From assembly GCF_001308015.1 (NCBI RefSeq), contig NZ_LGYH01000006.1, positions 124,001 to 188,000 of the forward strand: DNA of 64,000 nucleotides. The letters are read 5' to 3'. A program made the position numbers and the translations under genes. The notes below the pieces were generated by a model. The model searched no databases. It was not told the DNA's origin and saw only the letters and a list, made by a program, of their open reading frames with translations. This document shows positions 1 through 9,162 of the stretch, in pieces. This DNA comes from Neisseria sp. 83E34. GTDB taxonomy: Bacteria; Pseudomonadota; Gammaproteobacteria; Burkholderiales; Neisseriaceae. Each line of letters starts with the position of its first letter. Position 1 is the stretch's first letter.

Positions 1-677
1 TTGGCTTCGGCGTGTTGCTTGCTGTCTTTCGCTACGGCAATCGGGTAAGTCACCGGCTTATCCAGCGGCACAGTCCACAACACTTTCACTTTGTCTTTCT
101 GAATCTGCGCATCGGTGTTGTACACAAAACCGGCTTCCACTTCGCCGCGCGCTACATAATCAAGCGCCTGGCGTACGTTTTGGGTGTTGATGATTTTCGG
201 GGTAATCGAAGCCCAAACACCGGCTTTTTCCAAAGCGGCTTTAGCATAGCGGCCTGCGGGCACGCTGTCCGGGTTGCCCACGGCGATACGTTTCACACTG
301 CTTTGCTCCAAATCTTTCAAGCCTTTAACTGTCAGCTTGCTGTCGCCGGGCGCCACAACCACCAGGGTATTGCGTGCAAAGTTTTTGCGCGTGGCCGGCT
401 CAATCAGGTTTTGCTCGCCAGCCATATCCATGGTTTTCTGATCGGCAAATGCCAATACATCAACCGGCGCGCCTTTAGCCGCTTGCTGCAACAAAGCGCC
501 TGAAGCGGCGGTGTTCAGTTTGATTTTGGCATCGGGATATTGTTTTTCGTATTGAGCGGCGATTTCTTTAAAAGCATCGCTCAGGCTGGCAGCAGCCGAT
601 ACGGTGATTTCAGCTGCAAACGCAGCCGGCATAGCGGCAGTTAGCGCCAGTGTAAATAATGTTTTGCGAAGATTCAT
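1..677 (-). CDS. modA: Molybdate ABC transporter periplasmic binding protein (C-terminus cut by window edge)
   Basis: Periplasmic receptor that binds molybdate or tungstate and delivers it to the ModBC permease. Reading the minus strand from the ATG at 677 gives an open frame to base 1, so the C-terminal end lies outside the window. The N-terminus MNLRKTLFTLALTAAMPAAF is a Sec signal peptide. The mature part starts AEITVSAAASLSDAFKEIA, the usual ModA opening with the oxyanion-binding Ser near the start, and is followed by NTAASGALLQQAAKGAPVDV, also characteristic. The segment PAGRYAKAALEKAG is the second ligand-binding region. No frameshift is seen. modB and modC, if linked, would lie to the left. 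Family assignment is confident; molybdate versus tungstate preference cannot be read. Confidence 0.9.
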   Translation of the reverse strand, partial: MNLRKTLFTLALTAAMPAAFAAEITVSAAASLSDAFKEIAAQYEKQYPDAKIKLNTAASGALLQQAAKGAPVDVLAFADQKTMDMAGEQNLIEPATRKNFARNTLVVVAPGDSKLTVKGLKDLEQSSVKRIAVGNPDSVPAGRYAKAALEKAGVWASITPKIINTQNVRQALDYVARGEVEAGFVYNTDAQIQKDKVKVLWTVPLDKPVTYPIAVAKDSKQHAEA

Positions 678-760
678 ATTCTTTCCTTTTTTGATATCGG
701 TTTCATAAGCGAAGGTGTTTATAGCATGCGGTAAATATGCTTTTTATACTACTTGTCGGT

Positions 761-776
761 TAATACTAAAGTATTA
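761..776. promoter_or_regulatory. Short palindrome in the modA upstream region
   Basis: TAATACT and AGTATTA form 7-base arms around two bases, about 85 bases upstream of the modA start. It could be an operator, but it does not match the ModE consensus I know, so its role is a guess. Confidence 0.2.
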
Positions 777-790
777 GTTTTCGGCACTAA

Positions 791-825
791 AAAATGCCTG
801 TCTGAAAGTTTTCAGACAGGCATTT
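791..825 (-). terminator. Inverted DUS hairpin ending the RTX protease gene
   Basis: Two TG-wadDUS copies in inverted orientation (791-806 and 812-825) form a hairpin flanked by A and T runs. It lies 14 bases past the stop of the minus-strand protease gene, so it can act as a rho-independent terminator and as an uptake signal. Confidence 0.75.
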
Positions 826-838
826 TTTAGATACATGC

Positions 839-3800
839 TCATACAACCACAAAGATGTTTTGTGCCGATTGTTCGCTATCCAATGCAAGCTTGGCAAACG
901 CAACTGCACCGCCGCTTCCCGCTCCGTCGGCATCATAATAAAGTGTACCTTTATCATAAACCAAACGTGTTCCCGCCGTGGCTTTGTCAGCGCCGAATGC
1001 CAGCATGGCATCGGTAATGTTATCCATGCCGAATACAAGGCTGCTTAAGCCGATTTTGTCGGTACCGGACTGAAAATCGGTGATGGTATCAATCGAACCG
1101 TCAAGCGGAGTATTAAACACAAATGTGTCGGCACCCGCTCCGCCGGTAAGCGTGTCGCTGCCTTTGCCGCCCACAATCACATCATTACCTGCTTTGCCGT
1201 TGAGCACATTATCGGCACTGTTGCCGACAACCCGGTTGTCGCCGTCGTTCCCCGTGCCCCTGATAGCGGTCTCTCCCAGCAAAGTAAGGCTTTCGAGATG
1301 CTCGGCAAGCTCAAAGTTGTTTGTACTCATCACGCTGTCGTCGCCTTCGTTTGCCGCTTCGACTATGCGGTCATACACGCTGTCAACGTAATAAATATCA
1401 TTGCCTGCACCACCCGTCAGCGTGTCGTTGCCCGCTCCGCCGTCGAGAATGTCGTTGCCTGCGCCGCCGTTGATGGTATCGTTGCCTGCGCCGCCCTCAA
1501 TCAGGTTATCCGCCTCATTTCCAGTCAACTGATCGCTGTAGCGCGAACCAATCAGATTTTCAATCTGTGTGCCGTAGCCGATAAAAGCCTGCCCGACAGT
1601 ATAGATGCTCTTCACGGTTTCTTTTACATAATCACCCGCAGCTTCAGACCAAACTTTGCTGTTTCCCAGGCCGAATGCCTGAGGCACATTAACCAGCTCG
1701 TACCCCTGATGAATAAAGTAGCGGCTTTTTTCGCCGATATAGTTCCACGAACCGGGCTCCAGGCTGGCAGTCACACCCGCCCATGCGTCTGAAGCATCGA
1801 ATGTATCGGTGCCTTTGCCATCCCAGATATACACGCCACCGTCGCTAGTGCGGTTGAAGCTGGAGAAAGTGTAGATGTCGTTACCGCTTCTCTGGCCAGG
1901 ATTAACGCCAAAGTTATAATGCAGCGCTGCCAAATCGAAAACGCGTAAATCAAGCGTACCTACGCTGTCTCCGGGTGTATAAGACATCAGGGTATAACTG
2001 AACTCGTCTTCTTCCGCCGCCAAATCTTCGCTTTTATTCAAATTGCTTTTACTGTCGGGATTGTTGCCGCTGTCTTCATTGAAAGGGTGCTCGAAACCAA
2101 AACTGTGCATCACTTCATGTAACAGCGTAAGGGCGCCGTTATAGTGGCTAAACGCATCATCCTCTGAAAACAATTGGGTTGATAAATGTACGTCACCGCC
2201 CGGATAAGCATAGCCCGCGGTATCATGGTTATCCCCCGAGTTTTTTTCGGCTGAAGTCATATCGTCAAGATAAAGCACCATATCCGCCGATTCGACATCA
2301 TCGGTTTCGATTAATGTGATACCGGTATATTTGGTATAGCTTTCAAACAAAGCCCGAATGTCGTTTTTCTGATTCTCACTAAACGGCATACCGCCATTGA
2401 GCTTCTCCCCTGTTCTGCGGTCAATTTTGCTTTCGGGATCAAACGCGTAATGAACGGTCAAAGCACTGCCCGGGCCGCGCCAGTTGGACGTATTATCAAG
2501 ATAACCGAAAGAGAGGCCTTTATCCTGAAAACTGCCGTCGCCCAATGCGCGGATAAAATAGGGCAGATTTTTGTTGCCCGATTCGCCTATATCGCCGCCA
2601 TCAGGCGTTTCTTTTACGGCATAAGTATCCCTGTCTGAAACAGAAATGGTTTCGCCTTCCGCATTTTTAGTGTTCAACACGGCGCTCAAGGTGTGGTCGG
2701 TATCGGCATAAAGGTCGCTGTTTTTCACTTTCACGCTGAAGGTTTTGCCCTTACCTACCGAAGTGCTGTATTCGGTACCATTTACGGTAACGATAACCTT
2801 ATCACCGATTTTGCCGGCCCCGCTTACCGAACCGTTGATTTCTGTTACCAGTGCATTGCCGGCAGCGGCATCCACGCTGTAATTGCCGTTTTTATCTTTC
2901 AGCAGCAAACCGTCAGTAAAATCAACGCTCAAACCAGATAAATCCGCATCCCGAGGAAAGCCGTGATGAAGCTCGTACTCACCGTTACCGCGTTCAGTAA
3001 CAAACGAAAACGCGCCTTCGGTATATTTCACCCAAACACGCTCGCCTTCCGCTTTGGCCAAGTCATTCAGATTGGCCTTGAAACTGAACGAACCGTCTGC
3101 ACTATTGACGCTTGCACGGTAAATCTGGCTGCCGATGCCGATTTCCAAAGCGCTAATCCAGCCGTTTTGAATATATTGCTGAAGCGCAGCATGTTCACTT
3201 GAAACCTTGCCGCCAAGCGTAACAATGTCGTCTGCCCCGCTCTCTCCGACCACATCGCTTTTCGCCACCACGGAATTCAAGCGGATTTGTGCGGCCACCT
3301 CGTTTTGCAGTTTGTAGCTCTGACTCACCGATTCACCGCCATTTGCCGACGCAGTCACCACATACTTGCTGCTGCCAACCAGATCGGAAGCGTTGACTTT
3401 CACACTGAATGTTCCGTTGGGCGCAACTGATGCCTGATACGTTTTACCATTCACATTAATCTGCACTTCATCTCCGGCAGCAGCACCTTGTGCAGAACCA
3501 CTGATCGTAACCGGAGCCTGCGCTTCGGTAACGTTCAACACACCGTCGCCGGTAATCTTATCAAGCTTTAAAGTGATTTTCCGGCCTCGGTTTTCATTAG
3601 AAGAAGAACCTCCTCCGCCCGAGCTGCCCGCCGCAGCCGCGATAGCACCGATACCCAGCAACACACCTGCACCAATTGCCGCTTTGGTTCCTATACCCAC
3701 TTCTTCCGCCAGCATCGGCTTCCCCTGCAACGGCGCTACCGTTGTTTCGCCGTTTACGAAGTCCGCATTATATCGGTAATATCCCTTGATTTCCGCCACC

Positions 3801-4000
3801 GGCTGCTCACTGTTTTTCGGCAGCAGAAGCAAATCTTCGCCTTCCTGCTTGGCAATCACATCAACCAAATTACCTTCCGCATCATACACAGCAAAAACCT
3901 CACCGCTATGCGCCTCCACTTGTACAGGCAAAGCAGCATCCGCATAAATTATCTCCGAACTATTGTCTTCGCGTGTGATTTTCAGTTGATAATTGTTCAT
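839..4000 (-). CDS. Secreted M10-type (serralysin-like) RTX metalloprotease with BapA-like N-terminus and Ig-like domains
   Basis: A 1053-residue protein predicted to leave the cell by type I secretion and hydrolyse proteins. Residues 1-100 resemble the BapA/LapA prefix domain. A hydrophobic stretch at about 105-124 then runs into AAAAG and a Gly/Ser-rich linker. Residues 140-460 are three Ig-like modules containing VNGKTY/VNGTEY-type strands. The catalytic zinc motif HEVMHSFGFEH is at 628-638 and the Met-turn SYTLMSYTP at about 668-676, the metzincin M10 signature. RTX nonapeptides (GGAGNDT series) occupy about 836-870 with another set at about 940-960, followed by a C-terminal secretion region. 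Typical serralysins are about half this length and lack the prefix and Ig modules. There is no Sec signal, and no HlyB/D-type exporter gene is nearby. Protease family is confident; substrate and surface retention are unknown. Confidence 0.9.
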   Translation of the reverse strand: MNNYQLKITREDNSSEIIYADAALPVQVEAHSGEVFAVYDAEGNLVDVIAKQEGEDLLLLPKNSEQPVAEIKGYYRYNADFVNGETTVAPLQGKPMLAEEVGIGTKAAIGAGVLLGIGAIAAAAGSSGGGGSSSNENRGRKITLKLDKITGDGVLNVTEAQAPVTISGSAQGAAAGDEVQINVNGKTYQASVAPNGTFSVKVNASDLVGSSKYVVTASANGGESVSQSYKLQNEVAAQIRLNSVVAKSDVVGESGADDIVTLGGKVSSEHAALQQYIQNGWISALEIGIGSQIYRASVNSADGSFSFKANLNDLAKAEGERVWVKYTEGAFSFVTERGNGEYELHHGFPRDADLSGLSVDFTDGLLLKDKNGNYSVDAAAGNALVTEINGSVSGAGKIGDKVIVTVNGTEYSTSVGKGKTFSVKVKNSDLYADTDHTLSAVLNTKNAEGETISVSDRDTYAVKETPDGGDIGESGNKNLPYFIRALGDGSFQDKGLSFGYLDNTSNWRGPGSALTVHYAFDPESKIDRRTGEKLNGGMPFSENQKNDIRALFESYTKYTGITLIETDDVESADMVLYLDDMTSAEKNSGDNHDTAGYAYPGGDVHLSTQLFSEDDAFSHYNGALTLLHEVMHSFGFEHPFNEDSGNNPDSKSNLNKSEDLAAEEDEFSYTLMSYTPGDSVGTLDLRVFDLAALHYNFGVNPGQRSGNDIYTFSSFNRTSDGGVYIWDGKGTDTFDASDAWAGVTASLEPGSWNYIGEKSRYFIHQGYELVNVPQAFGLGNSKVWSEAAGDYVKETVKSIYTVGQAFIGYGTQIENLIGSRYSDQLTGNEADNLIEGGAGNDTINGGAGNDILDGGAGNDTLTGGAGNDIYYVDSVYDRIVEAANEGDDSVMSTNNFELAEHLESLTLLGETAIRGTGNDGDNRVVGNSADNVLNGKAGNDVIVGGKGSDTLTGGAGADTFVFNTPLDGSIDTITDFQSGTDKIGLSSLVFGMDNITDAMLAFGADKATAGTRLVYDKGTLYYDADGAGSGGAVAFAKLALDSEQSAQNIFVVV

Positions 4001-4052
4001 TTATTTCATCTCTAAAAGGTTACACTAATTTAACTATCACGATTTCGACAGG

Positions 4053-4082
4053 ATTATACTTACACCAACCATCTGAAACCAA
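4053..4082 (-). promoter_or_regulatory. Possible sigma-70 promoter of the RTX protease gene
   Basis: On the minus strand TATAAT (4053-4058) is preceded at 18 bases by TTGGTT (4077-4082), about 53 bases upstream of the protease ATG. The -10 is perfect and the -35 is weak. Confidence 0.4.
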
Positions 4083-4129
4083 TGGTTTTTATCAAAGAAC
4101 TATCCAGCATCGTGAAATGCCTGCCGCTG

Positions 4130-6385
4130 CTACGGCATTGATCCGTTTTGCCCGGCTTCTTTCCCAAAAGGCTTTTTCTGCCAATATGCTTTGTTCTCAT
4201 ACTGCTCAGCTCCCAGCGATAAAGCCCCTGCCGTCTCAAAAACAACTTGCCGGACGCCTTGCAAATCGGTGCGTAAAAGTTGGATGCCATGTGCACGCAA
4301 ACGTGTTTTTACCGCTTTTGCCGGATGCCCGTAAGCATTGGCAAAACCGCTGGAGGCAATAGCATATTGCGGGGCAACCGCGTTTAAAAATGCCCCGGAA
4401 GAAGCGCTATTGCTGCCGTGATGGCCGAGTATCAACACTTGGCTGTATAGTCCGCTGCCGTAACGCGAGATTAATGCCTGCTCACCCCGCTGGCTCAAAT
4501 CACCTGTAACCAGCAGCGCTTTTTCAGCCGCCACTACGCGCAATACACAACTTTGTTCATTGTCATCACCCGCTTTTTCAGACAGGCTTAAAAATTCAAA
4601 ATGCACACCGTCCCAATCCCATGCTTCCGCCTCATGGCAAGACAGCGCATTTGGGTAAAATTCAGGTTGCCCCGCCCACAGGGTTGCTGGGCTGAATGCC
4701 TGTCTGATAAGCATTGCGCCGCCGTCGTGATCGTTATCATGATGAGAAAACACCGCCGCATCCAGCTTATGCACGCCCATTGTGCGCAAGCTCGGTATCA
4801 ACTGCGTTTGCGCCGCTGCTTCCGTGCCCGTATCAAACAACAGCGTTTTAGAGGCAGTATGAAAACTCACTGCCAACCCCTGTCCGACATCCCACACCAT
4901 AATCTTCAAAGCCTGTTGCGGCACGGCGGGCTGGCGGTAGAAAGTAAAACCTGCCAACACGACAAACGCCCACGGTTTCAGCCCCAACCCGCGCGGCAAC
5001 AAAGCCACCAACACCGCAGCAACAGCCAACCACAACAAACTTACCGGCGCCGCTGCCACACTCCACTCGGTCGCCCGGCTTCCCAGCCAAAACAATACCC
5101 GCATCGTATATTCGCCCGCACCTGCTGCCAGCATTTGCAAAGGCTCAACAGGAAAAGCAGAAGCCGCCAATGCCAACGGCACCAACACCCATGAAAACCA
5201 CGGTACGGCAATCAAATTTACCAAAGGGCTGATTAAGGGCAACGCCGCAAACATAAATCCCAGCGCCACCAAAGATACCAGCAACAACGCGTACTGGCCG
5301 CGCCAAAACACGAATAGTCCTTTTTCTTCCAGCCGCCAAGCACTCACCCACAACAAAGCGGCTACCAAACCAAACGAAAGCCATGTGCCCACGCCCAGCA
5401 CGGCCAGCGGGTCAAACAACAACACCGCAGCAAGCGCCGCCCACCAGGCAAACCAAACCGACTGCCCTTTCCTCGAATGCCAAATCCAGGCAAATGCCGC
5501 CAACATCAGCACCGTGCGCTGCGTCGGCACACCAAACCCTGCCAGCAACGCATAAGCGAATGCCGCCGACAAACCAACAAGCAGCATCACCGTGCGCGGG
5601 CGTTTAAATGAAAACGGCAAACAGCGCAACACCATCCGCGCCAGCAATGCCGCCAGCAACCCCACCATGCTGACATGCAGGCCGGATATGCTGACCAAAT
5701 GCGTCAAGCCCAACGGTCGGAACGCTTGCCAAGCCTCATTCGGCAGCGCACCTTGTTCGCCTATACTCAAAGCCCGCATCAATGCCACACCGTGCTCAAA
5801 TCCCTGCACCTGCTGCCAATTGCCGCTAACAGCAGCGCGCAGCCGCAGCAAACCGCCCCCTTGTTCCTGCCCGATACGCTCACGCTCTTTCCCAACTGTT
5901 CCCATACCGCTCAAACCATTAGCCAGAGCCCATGCCTCCCGATTAAATCCGCGTAGATTTACCTCGCCCACAGGCGCCCTCACTCGCACTTTCGCCCGCC
6001 ACACACTGCCTATCGGCCAGTCGCGAAACGAATAATCGGAAAGCTGAACCCGCCGTTGCCGTCCGGACAAATCTTGCACTTGAGCTTCAAAACGTACCCG
6101 CCGTTCTTCCCTCTGCGGCAAGCCCGTTACCTTAAACGTCAGCATACTTGCCTCAACCTGCCCGACCGGCCATTGGTTTGCCAGCACAAGCTCCGTACGC
6201 CATGTGCCGTAAACCGCGCCCAACAGTGCCACCAGCAACACAGCCGCCACGGCACTACGCCGCGCAGCAAACAGCAAACCGAAACCTGCCATAGCCACAA
6301 CATACCAAGCGGGCAAGGCCGGCAGCGCAAAAGAAGCTGCAACTCCAACCACCCACGCAGGCAGACAGCGTTCAACAAAGCGCAC
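4130..6385 (-). CDS. comA: DNA internalization channel ComEC/Rec2 (neisserial ComA)
   Basis: Inner-membrane channel that carries single-stranded transforming DNA into the cytoplasm. The 751 residues show the three ComEC parts. An N-terminal membrane/OB-like region (1-170) comes first. The competence domain spans about 195-480, with SISGLHVSMVG at about 232-242 and many hydrophobic helices. A metallo-beta-lactamase-like domain spans about 490-745, with SHHDNDHDGG at 547-556 and LGHHGSN at 653-659. Metal-site residues are intact, as in ComEC forms thought to have nuclease activity. The chosen start is GTG at 6385, preceded at five bases by AAGGGG. The gene carries SLSEKAGD, encoded by a DUS-like stretch. 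It fits the heavy DUS load of the window, since DUS are taken up through pilus/ComEC machinery. Confidence 0.95.
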   Translation of the reverse strand: MRFVERCLPAWVVGVAASFALPALPAWYVVAMAGFGLLFAARRSAVAAVLLVALLGAVYGTWRTELVLANQWPVGQVEASMLTFKVTGLPQREERRVRFEAQVQDLSGRQRRVQLSDYSFRDWPIGSVWRAKVRVRAPVGEVNLRGFNREAWALANGLSGMGTVGKERERIGQEQGGGLLRLRAAVSGNWQQVQGFEHGVALMRALSIGEQGALPNEAWQAFRPLGLTHLVSISGLHVSMVGLLAALLARMVLRCLPFSFKRPRTVMLLVGLSAAFAYALLAGFGVPTQRTVLMLAAFAWIWHSRKGQSVWFAWWAALAAVLLFDPLAVLGVGTWLSFGLVAALLWVSAWRLEEKGLFVFWRGQYALLLVSLVALGFMFAALPLISPLVNLIAVPWFSWVLVPLALAASAFPVEPLQMLAAGAGEYTMRVLFWLGSRATEWSVAAAPVSLLWLAVAAVLVALLPRGLGLKPWAFVVLAGFTFYRQPAVPQQALKIMVWDVGQGLAVSFHTASKTLLFDTGTEAAAQTQLIPSLRTMGVHKLDAAVFSHHDNDHDGGAMLIRQAFSPATLWAGQPEFYPNALSCHEAEAWDWDGVHFEFLSLSEKAGDDNEQSCVLRVVAAEKALLVTGDLSQRGEQALISRYGSGLYSQVLILGHHGSNSASSGAFLNAVAPQYAIASSGFANAYGHPAKAVKTRLRAHGIQLLRTDLQGVRQVVFETAGALSLGAEQYENKAYWQKKPFGKEAGQNGSMP

Positions 6386-6452
6386 GTTTCCCCTTTTTAT
6401 CTTTGAAACACAAAATCAGATATTATCATCTTATTGATTGTTTCAATAGAAC

Positions 6453-6484
6453 AATGCCTGTCTGAAAATATTCAGACAGGCATT
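6453..6484 (-). terminator. Inverted DUS hairpin after the DMT transporter gene
   Basis: AATGCCTGTCTGAA and its complement (6453-6466, 6471-6484) enclose AATA, 15 bases beyond the transporter stop. Confidence 0.7.
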
Positions 6485-6498
6485 GCATCCGCCTCATC

Positions 6499-7374
6499 TT
6501 ACAGCCCCAAAGTACCACTGATTTGCGGCCAATAAAACAAACAAGCAATTGCGCACACGGCCACCACGATACCCGCCGCGTTGATACTGCTGATTTTTTC
6601 CTTAAATGCCAGCGCACCCACCAGTGTGCCCAACACAATCACCCCGATATTCATACCGGCAAACACCAAAGTCGGGCTTTCGCTCATTACCTGATGGGCA
6701 CGCACATAAGTAAAGATATTGGCGAAATTCAAGCACCCCAATACCATGCCGCCTAGGATGCCGGCAGCCGTCCATTTCATGCCTTTGGCAAACAGATAGC
6801 CAAACATCAGTATCCCCGCCAAACAGAAAGCCACCAAAAGATTGCCGGAAAACGCCGTGCCGCTTTTAGCCACCTGTTTAAACAGAATATCAATCACACC
6901 GTAACCCGCCCACACGCCGAGAAGTAAGCCCACGTTTGCCAGCACCCCGCCCGATTTTTTTCCGCCGCCGGATTTCCATAAAAGGCAGAACAAAGCCGTA
7001 AACGCCAGCGCCAGCCCAACCGCCCGCCCTTGCGAGAGTGTTTCACCAAAGATCAGAAACGATGCGCAAATCGGCAGAAACAACGATAACCTTTGCGCCG
7101 CATCCGATTTCACAATCCCCGCCCGTTCGACCGAACGCCCCATAATTACAAAAACCGTGGGCAACAACACGCCCAGTGCACCAAACACCCACCAAGTCGG
7201 CAAAAAGCTGCGCCAAGTGCTCAAATCAGGTTTGAGAAAAATCATACACAGCGCAATCGCCACCAAATAATTCATAGCCACCGCCTGCTCAATGTCGATT
7301 TTTTTAGTACGCGCCATTTTCAACAAAACCGACACGGCCACGCTGCACAGAATACTGCTGATGAGAAAAACCAT
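6499..7374 (-). CDS. EamA/DMT-family inner-membrane transporter
   Basis: Predicted drug/metabolite-type transporter of about 291 residues with roughly ten hydrophobic helices arranged as two EamA halves. The second-half entry is GVLANVGLLLGVWAGYG. Substrate cannot be inferred. The frame can be extended upstream to a TTG at 7392. I prefer ATG at 7374 because GGCGGA lies just upstream and a DUS abuts the longer version (about 7395-7408). The minus-strand gene starts next to the DUF4870-like gene and ends in a DUS hairpin. No transport partner or regulator is adjacent. Confidence 0.8.
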   Translation of the reverse strand: MVFLISSILCSVAVSVLLKMARTKKIDIEQAVAMNYLVAIALCMIFLKPDLSTWRSFLPTWWVFGALGVLLPTVFVIMGRSVERAGIVKSDAAQRLSLFLPICASFLIFGETLSQGRAVGLALAFTALFCLLWKSGGGKKSGGVLANVGLLLGVWAGYGVIDILFKQVAKSGTAFSGNLLVAFCLAGILMFGYLFAKGMKWTAAGILGGMVLGCLNFANIFTYVRAHQVMSESPTLVFAGMNIGVIVLGTLVGALAFKEKISSINAAGIVVAVCAIACLFYWPQISGTLGL

Positions 7375-7502
7375 TTTTTCAATTTCCGCCAAAAGCTTTC
7401 AGACAGGCATTCATGCCCACAACAAAACCGGGCTTACCGCCCGGCTGTATTATAACTATACGGATTCACAACATCATCCGCCGGAATCTTAAAAAGCAGT
7501 TG

Positions 7503-7943
7503 TCACAACCAGCCTTCCGCCGATACCGGTTTATTGTCGTTAAACTTGATGAAACCGACCACCACACGGTAAATAAACCACAGGCCGACGATAAACAACA
7601 CAATCAAACCGATGCCGATAAACGATGTAATCCAGCCGATTATGCTACCGGCCAGCGCAATCCAAAATGTTTTAATCAGATACTGCATATGGTCGTAATA
7701 AATCGTTCCGGCCATTTCATCACGCTTGATATAAGCAATAATCACGCCCACGATAGCCGTAATACCTACCAAGATCGAAGCTGCATAAAGTATATAAACC
7801 GCCAAAGCATAATTGCGCATATTTTCGGAAACCGCCGGCGAGTGTATTGAGCCTGTAAAACGCTCAGGCGCAGCCTGTTGGTCGTTTTTTTCAACCTCGA
7901 TATTCTGCTCTTCGTTGTGATTTTGATTTTTCATCTCGTCCAT
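7503..7943 (-). CDS. Small DUF4870-like membrane protein
   Basis: A 146-residue protein with a polar N-terminus (about 1-40, rich in Asn, Glu and Gln) and three hydrophobic segments: YALAVYILYAASILVGITAI, FWIALAGSIIGWITSFIGIG and LIVLFIVGLWFIYRVVVG. The pattern of a charged loop (IKRDEM) after the first helix and a C-terminal VVGFIKF resembles DUF4870/Tic20-like small membrane proteins of Neisseriaceae. The start is set at ATG 7943 because GGAGAGGA lies immediately upstream. A TTG at 7955 is possible but would bury that site. Function unknown. Confidence 0.7.
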   Translation of the reverse strand: MDEMKNQNHNEEQNIEVEKNDQQAAPERFTGSIHSPAVSENMRNYALAVYILYAASILVGITAIVGVIIAYIKRDEMAGTIYYDHMQYLIKTFWIALAGSIIGWITSFIGIGLIVLFIVGLWFIYRVVVGFIKFNDNKPVSAEGWL

Positions 7944-7961
7944 ATTCCTCTCCAATTTATC

Positions 7962-8447
7962 TTAATGGTCAACCGCTACATTCACGCTGACAGGGTTCAG
8001 ACTTCGCAAAGCCTGAGGAGAAACGGCCACAAGAAAACCGCGCTTGCCGCCGTTGATATAAATTGTATCTAAAGCCCAGATACTTTCTTCCACATAAACC
8101 GGTAATGCGGTTTTGGTGCCGAAAGGGCTGGTGCCGCCCACCCAAAAGCCCGTCCACTTATTGGCCTGCTTCGGATCGGCGGGATCAATGTGTTTCATAC
8201 CGAGCGTGCGCGCCAGATTGCGGGTGGAAATCTGTTTGTCGCCGTGCATCAGCACAATCAGGCCTTTTTTCTCTTCGTTTTGCAGCACAATGGTTTTTAC
8301 CACCGCATGCTCGGCAACACCTAAACACGCGGCCGAATGGGCCGTGCCACCGTGTTCGACATAATCATAAAGCTTAGGTTCAAAATAAATATTATGCTCG
8401 CGTAAAAAGCGCACAGCGGGTGTAACAGGATAATCAGGCTTGGTCAT
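7962..8447 (-). CDS. ybaK: Cys-tRNA(Pro)/Cys-tRNA(Cys) deacylase, YbaK/EbsC family
   Basis: Trans-editing enzyme that hydrolyses mischarged Cys-tRNA(Pro). The 161-residue product starts MTKPDYPVTPAVRFL, the usual YbaK opening. It has the catalytic-Lys segment VVKTIVLQ, the family loop GGTSPFGTK, and a C-terminal INGGKRGFLVAVSP strand. The ATG at 8447 is chosen because it gives the family length; an upstream extension to 8498 adds residues not seen in the family. It is 18 bases upstream of the small membrane protein gene on the same strand, so the two may be co-transcribed. No strong ribosome binding site is visible. Confidence 0.9.
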   Translation of the reverse strand: MTKPDYPVTPAVRFLREHNIYFEPKLYDYVEHGGTAHSAACLGVAEHAVVKTIVLQNEEKKGLIVLMHGDKQISTRNLARTLGMKHIDPADPKQANKWTGFWVGGTSPFGTKTALPVYVEESIWALDTIYINGGKRGFLVAVSPQALRSLNPVSVNVAVDH

Positions 8448-8529
8448 GGCAAAATTTTTAAAAACGATAATCTGCCTTATGTTAACATAGCTTTCCATTC
8501 AATAACCATTCTCACCCAAAGGAAGAAAT

Positions 8530-8886
8530 ATGACCATTCAATACTTCGGCCAAACCCCCCGCCTCTCAGAAGCCACTGTTGCCAACGGTTTCGTATTCCT
8601 TGCGGGCATGGTACCTGAAAACACGGAAGCAGACGCCACCGAACAAACCCGCAACGTGCTCGAGCAAATCGACCACTGGCTCGCACGCTGCGGATCGGAT
8701 AAAAACCATATTCTCGAAGCCACCATTTTCCTGCCTGATATGGCTGATTACGACGCCGTAAATATTGCCTGGGATGCTTGGGTAGATCCCCACCACACCC
8801 CCGCCCGCGCCTGCGTAGAAGCCAAACTGGCCAAACCGGAATGGAAAGTGGAAATCAAAGTTTCCGCCTTGCAGATTCATAAATAA
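8530..8886 (+). CDS. RidA/YjgF-family protein
   Basis: A 118-residue member of the Rid family, whose characterised members deaminate reactive enamine/imine intermediates made by PLP enzymes. The YFGQTPRLSEATVANGFVFLAG opening is family-like. The conserved HHTPARACVEAKLAKPEW segment near the C-terminus contains the substrate-binding Arg and Glu. An AAAGGAAGAAAT ribosome binding site precedes the ATG. The gene is divergent from ybaK and closed by an inverted DUS. It belongs to the RidA superfamily rather than clearly to RidA itself, so enamine deaminase activity is inferred. Confidence 0.88.
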   Translation: MTIQYFGQTPRLSEATVANGFVFLAGMVPENTEADATEQTRNVLEQIDHWLARCGSDKNHILEATIFLPDMADYDAVNIAWDAWVDPHHTPARACVEAKLAKPEWKVEIKVSALQIHK

Positions 8887-8907
8887 AGCCATACCGACCA
8901 AAGCAAC

Positions 8908-8941
8908 CATGCCTGTCTGAAAAAGGTTTCAGACAGGCATG
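8908..8941 (+). terminator. Inverted DUS hairpin after the RidA gene
   Basis: Arms 8908-8922 and 8927-8941 (CATGCCTGTCTGAAA and complement), 22 bases past the stop. Confidence 0.7.
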
Positions 8942-8954
8942 ATTTACGATATTG

Positions 8955-9152
8955 AATCAATTTGAAACAAATACGCTTAAACCGTTCGCAGATATCGGCT
9001 GCTGCTTCACAGACCCCTGGCATAGCAAACCGGCAACCGTGTTCGCCTTTCTTGGTTTATTTGCTTTGGCGAAGCAAAAATAAATAGCCGCGCAGCCCTT
9101 AAGCGCCATCTTAACAACAGAGCGCGCTGCCATACCGTTTTTTAAGTTGCCC
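8955..9152. repeat. Correia/MITE-like repeat, degenerate copy
   Basis: This intergenic stretch shares long segments with 36467-36704. Shared parts are GCAAACCGGCAACCG, CGCCTTTCTT, TTTGGCGAAGCAAA and, near the right end, GCCATACC followed by TTTTTTAAGTTG. Its left edge AATCAATTTGAAA is a diverged inverted copy of that right edge. Read from the right, the end resembles the TATAGTGGATTAA ends of neisserial Correia elements. No coding potential seen. Confidence 0.6.
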
Positions 9153-9162
9153 CACTGTGCTT

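Noticed and set aside
9000-9130. Possible CRISPR-like or phage remnant
   Set aside because: The palindromic GAAGCAAA block occurs once here and once at 36.6 kb, with no regularly spaced repeats; it fits a dispersed element better.
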